A program made the position numbers and the translations under genes. A stretch of DNA of 64,000 bases from Gemmatimonadota bacterium (GTDB taxonomy: Bacteria; JAAXHH01), in contig VXTP01000008.1 in NCBI GenBank assembly GCA_009837395.1, positions 124,001-188,000 on the forward strand, given 5' to 3'. The notes below the pieces were generated by a model that saw only the letters and a list, made by a program, of their open reading frames with translations, was not told where the DNA came from and did no database searches. Each line of letters begins with the position of its first letter. Positions within the stretch are counted from its first letter, which is position 1. This document shows positions 58,481-64,000 of the stretch, one piece after another.

Positions 58481-59398
58481 TCAGTCCGTGTGCTCGATCT
58501 GCGCCAGGATGTCCATGCCCACCCGCCGACTCCAGGCTTCCATGGTCCGGCCGAACTGCGGACCGGGGCGGCCGTCGCCGATGGGCGTGTCGTTGATGCG
58601 CGTGCAGGGCGCCAGGCAGTACGGCGTACTCGTCAGCCAGGCCTCGTCGGCATTGACGGCGTCGTAGGGCTGCAGATCCTTCTCGACCCAGCCCAGGCCC
58701 AGTTCCGGCGCCATCTCCCGCAGCGTCACCAGACTGACCCCTTCCAGGATATTGCGGCTGGTGGGCGTATAGATCGTACCGTCCTCCACCAGGACGAAGT
58801 TCGCACCGGAACACTCCGTGAGATTGCCGTCCAGGTCGAGCAGCAGCGAGGTGGCGGCGGGGTCGACGGCCTGCGTCTGCCGGTCGGCCAGCCAGTAGTG
58901 CAGGCGCGAGAGGTTCTTGGTCTTGGGATCGACGCACTGGGGCGGCACGTGGCGGATGGAGGGCGTGACCACGTGGGCGCCCTGCCGGAAGTAGGGGCGC
59001 CATACGGAGAAGGGCAGCGGAAAGGAGTGGATGCACAGGGTGGGCTTGAGACGCACCGGCCTGCCCGCGCTCCCCGCGTAGATCGGGTTTTCCCCCGGCG
59101 TGACGAAGTGGACGACGCCCAGGTCCTGCTCCGGGCCGATCAGCCCGCTGTTGGTCTCGATGAGGCTGCGCGTGCACTCGACCAGGCCGTCGTGGTCCAG
59201 GTCCAGCTCGAAGCCCGCGTACTTGCATGACCGAAGCAACCGCCGCACATGTTCGTCCAGGCGGAACGGTTCATGCCTGAAGGTCCGGGTCATTTCGGTC
59301 ACGGTGGCCCCGAGGACGATCCCCAGGTCGTAGATGTTCAGATGGGCCCGGGAAGCGGGGACGAATCCATCGTTGAGATAGACGACCGGTTCATTCAT
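58481..59398 (-). CDS. Class IV PLP aminotransferase (branched-chain / D-amino-acid type)
   Basis: A 305-residue fold-type IV aminotransferase. VVYLNDGFVPASRAHLNIYD and the PLP lysine K161 in DPKTKNLSRLHYWLA, then GNLTECSGANFVLVEDGTIY and PTSRNILEGVSLVTLREMA are the conserved blocks. These do not discriminate well between IlvE, D-amino-acid transaminase and 4-amino-4-deoxychorismate lyase. It ends about 100 bp before the haem operon start and is divergent from era. Confidence 0.88.
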   Translation of the reverse strand: MNEPVVYLNDGFVPASRAHLNIYDLGIVLGATVTEMTRTFRHEPFRLDEHVRRLLRSCKYAGFELDLDHDGLVECTRSLIETNSGLIGPEQDLGVVHFVTPGENPIYAGSAGRPVRLKPTLCIHSFPLPFSVWRPYFRQGAHVVTPSIRHVPPQCVDPKTKNLSRLHYWLADRQTQAVDPAATSLLLDLDGNLTECSGANFVLVEDGTIYTPTSRNILEGVSLVTLREMAPELGLGWVEKDLQPYDAVNADEAWLTSTPYCLAPCTRINDTPIGDGRPGPQFGRTMEAWSRRVGMDILAQIEHTD

Positions 59399-59502
59399 GG
59401 CGCGGTATGCTCCTGTGGGTAAAAGACTTTCTCTTTTGCGGCCGGCGAGTTACGTATAGTGAAACAAGGGAGAACGAAGGGTACCGTAAAGGATAACATC
59501 TC

Positions 59503-60444
59503 ATGGAAAGCACCGGGCATATGTCTGGGCAGATGGCGGGCGCCCCCGGCGACGGATCCCATCGCGCGGGGTTCGTGGCCCTGGTCGGGAAACCGAACGT
59601 GGGCAAATCCACCCTGATGAACGCGCTGCTGCAGCACCGGCTTTCCATCGTGACGCCGAGGCCCCAGACGACACGCCAGCGGGTACTGGGCATTCTGACG
59701 AAAGACGACTGCCAGGTCCTTTTCCTCGATACGCCCGGACTGCTCGAACCTGGCTACCGGCTGCAGGAATACATGCTGCAGTCCGCGGTCCATACGCTGC
59801 ACGACTCGGACGCGGCCGTGGCCATCGTGGACGCCACCCGTTTCGAACGCGATCTCGACGACCGGGTCGCCGGCTTCCTCGAGCAGAGCCGCGGACCGGT
59901 CATCCTGGCCATCAACAAGATCGACCGGACTTCCAGGACCTCCCTGCTGCCCATGATCGACCGGGCCGCGGACCGGTTCCCCTTCACCGAAATCGTGCCC
60001 GTGTCCGCCCTCAAGGGAGACGGCCTGCAGCCGCTTTTGTCCGCCGTGATCCGCGTGCTTCCGGCGGGTCCGGCGCTCTACCCCGCCGACATGCTCACGG
60101 ACCAGCCGGAGCGGTTCTTCGTGGGGGAAATCATCCGCGAGCACCTGTTCCTGGCCCTGCGCGAGGAACTGCCCTACGCGTCGGCCGTGATCGTGGAGGA
60201 CTTCACGGACCGTCCCAACGGCACGGCGTTCATACAGGCTGGGATCATCATCGAGCGGGCTTCCCAGAAGGGCATCATCATCGGCAAGAGCGGTCGCATG
60301 CTCAAACGCATCGGATCGTCCGCGAGGAAGGCCATCGTCGAATTCCTGGACCGCCCCGTATACCTCGACCTGCGGGTCAAGGTCCGGCCCTCCTGGCGGA
60401 AGAATGAGCAGGAGTTGAGGCGGCTGGGCTATACCAGGCGCTGA
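59503..60444 (+). CDS. era: GTPase Era
   Basis: A 313-residue Era. G1 GKPNVGKST (29-37), G2 in RPQTTRQRVLGI, G3 DTPGLLEPG, G4 NKIDR and G5 VSALKGDG, then a C-terminal KH domain with GIIIGKSGRMLKRIG. It binds the 3' end of 16S rRNA and assists 30S subunit maturation. The first ~20 residues are a Gly/Ala extension not usual for Era. The 3' end overlaps the convergent APH-fold kinase gene by 16 bases. Confidence 0.96.
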   Translation: MESTGHMSGQMAGAPGDGSHRAGFVALVGKPNVGKSTLMNALLQHRLSIVTPRPQTTRQRVLGILTKDDCQVLFLDTPGLLEPGYRLQEYMLQSAVHTLHDSDAAVAIVDATRFERDLDDRVAGFLEQSRGPVILAINKIDRTSRTSLLPMIDRAADRFPFTEIVPVSALKGDGLQPLLSAVIRVLPAGPALYPADMLTDQPERFFVGEIIREHLFLALREELPYASAVIVEDFTDRPNGTAFIQAGIIIERASQKGIIIGKSGRMLKRIGSSARKAIVEFLDRPVYLDLRVKVRPSWRKNEQELRRLGYTRR

Positions 60445-61427
60445 GCGGCCATCCCGATGTAGCGTTCCAGGTCCCCCCACAGCGCCTCCAGCGGCCGGGG
60501 TTCGTTCCAGGGCTGGACCGCCTGCCGGCCGTAACCTTCGATCAGGGACAGGACCCGCACGCACCATTGCACGGGAAGTATGGCCTGGTACACTTCCATC
60601 TTGCCGCTCGCGTAGGGGTCGGCGCTCCGTTCGCAGTAACCCGCGATGGCCGCCTCCCGCAACCCCGCCTCCAGGCCCAGACTCTCCGGATGCCACAAAA
60701 AACCGGCGACCTCGTAGAACGGGTCCATGATCCCCGCGTGTTCCCAGTCGACCAGTGCGACGCGGTCCGGATCCTCCTTGATCACGTTGGCCGGCCGGAA
60801 ATCCCCGTGGCACAGGCGCGGCGAAGCATCCGCCCACAGTGCGGGCCGCAGGTCCATCCTGTCCAGGCTGCGTCTCAGTTCGCGCAGCCGGTCCGCGGTC
60901 CGGCGAAACGACGGGTCGTTCATGGTAGTGGACGCGGACAGCGTGCGCAGGCTCTCGTCCATGTACCGGAGGCAGTCTTCGGGTCGGGACGGACCCACCG
61001 GCCGGGCCAGTACCGAATCGCCGGGATCCTGAATACCGTGTACGCGTGTCACGATCCCGAGGAGCTGTTCGAGGTCTTCCCGGGTCATGCCGGCTGGTTC
61101 CACCGGCGATCCCGGAAGTTTCTCGTAGATCAGCACGGGCGCATTCAATCCGGCGGCCCGTGCGTCCGCCGATACGGCGACCGGCACGCCTTCCAGGGCG
61201 GAGAGCCGCCCCATCGCGGCGTATTCCCGTTCAAGGCGCCGGACGCGGTCATGGGGATACACCTTGAGCAGGTAGGACCCGTTGCCTGTATCTACTTCGT
61301 ATATACGGTTGTTGAATCCACCCGCCATCGGCCGGATACTGTGCCGGCCGGCGGCGAACGCGTGTCCGTCAGAAGCCAGCCGGGCCAGGTAACGCGAAAC
61401 GGCCTCTGGGGCCGGTTGTTGATTCAT
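60429..61427 (-). CDS. Aminoglycoside-phosphotransferase-fold (APH) kinase
   Basis: A 332-residue kinase-like protein. K55 lies in SYLLKVYPHD; the catalytic loop is LCHGDFRPANVI (H207, D209) and the Mg-binding Asp is D227 in ALVDWEHAG. The APH fold also covers choline, homoserine and methylthioribose kinases, and nothing here points to drug modification. The substrate is unknown. Convergent overlap with era; divergent from the M48 gene. Confidence 0.85.
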   Translation of the reverse strand: MNQQPAPEAVSRYLARLASDGHAFAAGRHSIRPMAGGFNNRIYEVDTGNGSYLLKVYPHDRVRRLEREYAAMGRLSALEGVPVAVSADARAAGLNAPVLIYEKLPGSPVEPAGMTREDLEQLLGIVTRVHGIQDPGDSVLARPVGPSRPEDCLRYMDESLRTLSASTTMNDPSFRRTADRLRELRRSLDRMDLRPALWADASPRLCHGDFRPANVIKEDPDRVALVDWEHAGIMDPFYEVAGFLWHPESLGLEAGLREAAIAGYCERSADPYASGKMEVYQAILPVQWCVRVLSLIEGYGRQAVQPWNEPRPLEALWGDLERYIGMAAQRLV

Positions 61428-61537
61428 GGATGGCGGTCTCCACCCGGCCTTTTCCGATTGCCCGCGGGTCTCCAGGTCCCTATCTTCAGTGCTCAGAACC
61501 TTTTGCCTGCCTGTCCCGGATTCCGGGGTGATTCCAG

Positions 61538-62482
61538 ATGAGGTCTCTTAGCCTTTTCCGGTGCGCCGCAAATTTCTCGGCACGCCTGGTCCGATCCCTG
61601 TCGCTTAGGACGACGACAAATCGCCTGGCCCGCCTGGCCCGGTCCCTGTCGATCAGGACGGCCGCCGCGTCGCTCACCATCTTCCTGCTTACGGCATCGG
61701 GCTGCGGCAGCGTTTTTAAAGACGTCAACGTGCTCTCCGAGGCGGACGAAATCGCGCTCGGGAGGCAGTTTTCGAGAGAGATCGAAAGAGAGATCAAGCT
61801 GTACCAGGACCCGGAGGTGGTCCGCTACGTCGACGGACTGTGCCAGGCCCTCGTCCTGCATTCCAAACGCTCGAATATACCCTACTACATAAAGGTCGTG
61901 GATACGGATGAAGTCAACGCCTTTGCCCTGCCCGGCGGCTTTCTCTACGTCAACCGGGGGCTCATTTCCATTTCTGAAACCGAGGCGGAACTGGCCGGGG
62001 TGATCGCCCATGAAATCGCCCACGTGGTGGCGCGCCACGGGGCCAAGGCCCTGACCCGGCAACTCGGGCTGGAGATCATTCTGGGCATGATATCGGGAAG
62101 AAACCCCACTGGGGTCCAGCGAATCGCGGCGCAACTGGCGGGAATCGGCGGCATCCTCTCCATGCTGCACCATTCCCGGGAGGCGGAACGGGAAGCGGAC
62201 ACCCTCGCGGTCGTCAACCTCCGGGAGGCCGGTTACGATCCCGAAGGCCTCTCGGGTTTCTTCGAGAAGCTGCTGGAGATCAACGACCGGGATCCCGGTG
62301 CGTTTGCTACCCTGTTCACAACCCATCCGCCGAGCAGGGAACGTATCGAGAACACCCGGGAACAGGCCGCGGCGCTGCCGGTCCTGGAGGGGCTGATCAC
62401 GGATTCGGAACGGTTCAGGCAGATCAAGGACATGCTGCCGCCGCTTGAGAAAAACCCGCTGGAAAAAGAGAAAGCTGAATAA
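61538..62482 (+). CDS. M48-family metalloprotease lipoprotein (BepA-like)
   Basis: A 314-residue protein. A long basic n-region built from a duplicated 30-bp DNA segment (RLVRSLSLRT and RLARSLSIRT) leads to the lipobox LTASGC (C56). The HExxH zinc site is H158-E159-x-x-H162 in VIAHEIAHVVARHGAK, and the third ligand is E in HSREAEREADTLAV. FALPGGFLYVNRGLI is family-typical. It would act on the periplasmic face on outer-membrane or mis-assembled proteins. No TPR tail is present. The amidohydrolase gene begins 15 bp later. Confidence 0.88.
   Translation: MRSLSLFRCAANFSARLVRSLSLRTTTNRLARLARSLSIRTAAASLTIFLLTASGCGSVFKDVNVLSEADEIALGRQFSREIEREIKLYQDPEVVRYVDGLCQALVLHSKRSNIPYYIKVVDTDEVNAFALPGGFLYVNRGLISISETEAELAGVIAHEIAHVVARHGAKALTRQLGLEIILGMISGRNPTGVQRIAAQLAGIGGILSMLHHSREAEREADTLAVVNLREAGYDPEGLSGFFEKLLEINDRDPGAFATLFTTHPPSRERIENTREQAAALPVLEGLITDSERFRQIKDMLPPLEKNPLEKEKAE
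61583..61660 (+). repeat. Imperfect 30-bp duplication in the M48 signal-peptide region
   Basis: CGCCTGGTCCGATCCCTGTC plus ten bases at 61583-61612 recurs with a few changes at 61631-61660 (offset 48 bp, 16 codons). It lengthens the basic n-region of the signal peptide. Confidence 0.7.
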
Positions 62483-62497
62483 CCGGCCGATCATTAC

Positions 62498-63643
62498 ATG
62501 GCAACACACTTCGAAAACCACCCCGGCCTCCTGCTTCGCGGCGGGACCGTCGTGGACCCGTCGCAGGCGCTGAACCGGGTATGCGACGTCGCCATTCGCG
62601 ACGGTTCGATTTCGGCCGTCGGCGACGGCCTGCCGGACGATGGCTGCCGCGTCTATGACGTGTCCGGGCGGTACGTCTTCCCCGGCCTGGTCGACCTGCA
62701 CGCCCACATCTGCTGGGGCTTCACCGACATCGGCCTGGTGCCGGACGACATCTGCCCCTCCACCGGGGTGACGGCCATCGTGGACGCCGGAAGCTCGAGC
62801 TGGCCGAGCCAGGACGCCTTCCGCCGCATCGTGGCGGAACCCTCCAGGACGCGGGTCTTCGGCTTTTCCAATATCTCCAGCGTGGGCATCCCGACGGCGG
62901 GCACGCCCGAACTGGCCAGCCTGCGGTTCGTGGACGTGGACCGTTCCGTGTCTGCGGTGTCCGGGAACCGGGACCTGATGACCGGCATCAAGGTCCGCAT
63001 GGGCCGGCACCTCATCGGCGACAACGGGCTCGAACCGATGCACCTGGCGGTGGAGGCGGCCGGGCAACTCGGCGTCCCCGTCATGGTCCACGTGGGCAAT
63101 ACGCCCTGTCCCCTGTCCGGCATCATGGACCTGCTCCGGCCGGGTGACATCGTCACGCACGCCTATCACGGCCACCCTCACGGCATCCTCGACGATCACC
63201 GGGCCGTCTGGGACGACGTCATCGAGGGGCGTTCCCGGGGCATCCTGATGGACGTGGGGCACGGCGCCGGCAGCTTCAGTTTCGACGTGGCCAAATCGGC
63301 CTTCGAACAGGGGTTCTTCCCGGACGCCATCAGCACGGACCTGTACACGGTGAACGTAAACGGACCGGTCTACGATCTGCCGACCACCATGTCCAAGATG
63401 CTGAACCTGGGCATGCCCCTCGAAGACATCGTGGAGAGCACGACCTCCATACCGGCCGCGGCGATCGGGAGGAACGAGCTGGGCACGCTCCGTCCGGGCG
63501 CGGCCGCCGACGTGGCGGTATTCGAACTGGAGGAGGGCGACTTCGAATTCAGCGATTCGCACCGGAACCGCCGGAGGTGGCCGCGGCGCTTGACCTGTGA
63601 AATGACCCTGCTGGAAGGGGAAATCGTATATGAACGGAGATAA
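62498..63643 (+). CDS. Amidohydrolase/deacetylase-family metallohydrolase
   Basis: A 381-residue amidohydrolase-superfamily protein close to the EF_0837/AHA_3915 deacetylase group. LLLRGGTVVDPSQALNRVCD and the metal motif H68-A-H70 in GLVDLHAHICWGF open the barrel. VTAIVDAGSSSWPSQDAFRR, GQLGVPVMVHVGNTPC, IVTHAYHGHPHGI and MDVGHGAGSFSFDVAK supply the remaining ligands, and FPDAISTDLYTVNVNG holds the catalytic Asp. The substrate may be an N-acyl amino compound; not certain. It follows M48 closely on the same strand. Confidence 0.85.
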   Translation: MATHFENHPGLLLRGGTVVDPSQALNRVCDVAIRDGSISAVGDGLPDDGCRVYDVSGRYVFPGLVDLHAHICWGFTDIGLVPDDICPSTGVTAIVDAGSSSWPSQDAFRRIVAEPSRTRVFGFSNISSVGIPTAGTPELASLRFVDVDRSVSAVSGNRDLMTGIKVRMGRHLIGDNGLEPMHLAVEAAGQLGVPVMVHVGNTPCPLSGIMDLLRPGDIVTHAYHGHPHGILDDHRAVWDDVIEGRSRGILMDVGHGAGSFSFDVAKSAFEQGFFPDAISTDLYTVNVNGPVYDLPTTMSKMLNLGMPLEDIVESTTSIPAAAIGRNELGTLRPGAAADVAVFELEEGDFEFSDSHRNRRRWPRRLTCEMTLLEGEIVYERR

Positions 63644-63649
63644 CGCACC

Positions 63650-64000
63650 ATGAAAACCAGGTACTGGGTGGGTGGATGCCTGTCCGCGATAATCCTGCTC
63701 GCCGTTATCGCCGGCGCAGCCTACTATTTCATCCTCCAGGCGAGCGACGAACTGGTGGAGACCTACACGAGCCCGGAGCCCCGCGATTTCGCCCGCGTGG
63801 ACGAGGGGCGGGATGAAGTGCTCTCCGTAATCGACCGGTTTCGGGACTTCGCCATTGCTCTCGAGCGGGGCGAGGAGACCGAGCGCTTCTCGCTTTCGGC
63901 GGACGACATCAATGCCCTCCTGGAAAATGAAGACCTGCTGCGGGAGTTCCACGGGATGGCGCGCGTGGACATCCAGGACGACCGGCTGCTGGCCGAGATC
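63650..64000 (+). CDS. N-terminal part of a membrane-anchored protein (runs off the window)
   Basis: The first 117 residues only. One TM segment (GCLSAIILLAVIAGAAYYFI, residues 9-28), then a soluble, charged helical region (DEGRDEVLSVIDRFRDFAIA, SADDINALLENEDLLREFHG). I do not recognise a family. Starts six bases after the amidohydrolase stop, so it is co-transcribed. Confidence 0.6.
   Translation, partial: MKTRYWVGGCLSAIILLAVIAGAAYYFILQASDELVETYTSPEPRDFARVDEGRDEVLSVIDRFRDFAIALERGEETERFSLSADDINALLENEDLLREFHGMARVDIQDDRLLAEI

Noticed and set aside
60429-61427. APH-fold protein as aminoglycoside resistance
   Set aside because: The catalytic motifs are generic for the APH fold, and the gene sits stably beside era.
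1-64000. Search by eye for tRNA, rRNA, transposases, integrases and phage genes
   Set aside because: None found; short repeats are tandem duplications and not insertion-sequence ends. A tRNA could still be missed without a covariance-model scan.

Overview
The window is about 64 kb of GC-rich bacterial chromosome. The content suggests an uncultured member of the FCB/Latescibacterota-like lineages: tandem TPR/GWxTD proteins, DUF547, TVP38, a phytanoyl-CoA-dioxygenase tail, a GH106-like enzyme, an M29 aminopeptidase and a C5-pathway haem operon. That assignment is inference from gene content; there is no rRNA in the window. TGA is used as an ordinary stop. I see no tRNA, rRNA, CRISPR array, transposase or phage structural gene.

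Layout. 0-3.6 kb is an accessory islet: a FitAB-type toxin-antitoxin pair with a near-consensus promoter/operator, a decayed fragment resembling the N-terminus of a type I restriction subunit (HsdR), and a two-gene operon of HNH nucleases, one with an EVE/PUA-like reader domain. 3.6-11.6 kb holds a beta-propeller glycosidase-like protein, a TVP38 membrane protein, DUF547, a TlpA-like thioredoxin, an FMN reductase, MutS with a collagen-like Gly/Asp insert, and a NUDIX hydrolase. 11.7-18.5 kb is a CusA/CusB/TolC heavy-metal efflux operon headed by a small Cys-rich exported protein. 18.5-21.4 kb has a PIN/Phd toxin-antitoxin pair in toxin-first order and two MarR regulators.

21.4-28.3 kb (minus) is ROK kinase, gpmI, a DegQ/HtrA protease and Lon. 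Lon appears to have a sigma-54 promoter with two upstream dyads. 28.8-32.2 kb (plus) carries a DUF5683-like protein, a CxxCH lipoprotein, a two-domain VOC lipoprotein and an Eis-like acetyltransferase. 32.3-32.8 kb is a small toxin-antitoxin graveyard: an AbrB antitoxin broken by one TGA and an orphan HicB. 32.8-37.1 kb (minus) contains DUF1330, an orphan ABC solute-binding lipoprotein, a serine-hydrolase-like protein that has lost its S-x-x-K motif, and an unrecognised protein. 37.2-40.3 kb holds a GH106-like protein and an M29 aminopeptidase. 40.4-49.8 kb (minus) has two GWxTD paralogues, a MacB/FtsX-type permease and a BIG2 surface lipoprotein.

49.9-58.4 kb (minus) is one haem/sirohaem operon: hemX-like, precorrin-2 dehydrogenase, hemA, hemC, a SUMT-HemD fusion, a zinc-ribbon protein, hemB and hemL. 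Together these run from glutamyl-tRNA to uroporphyrinogen III and branch towards sirohaem. 58.5-64 kb contains a class IV aminotransferase, Era, an APH-fold kinase, an M48 lipoprotein protease, an amidohydrolase and a partial membrane protein.

A recurring oddity is short tandem duplication (9-32 bp units) at at least ten places, in signal peptides, inside low-complexity protein inserts and at gene ends.
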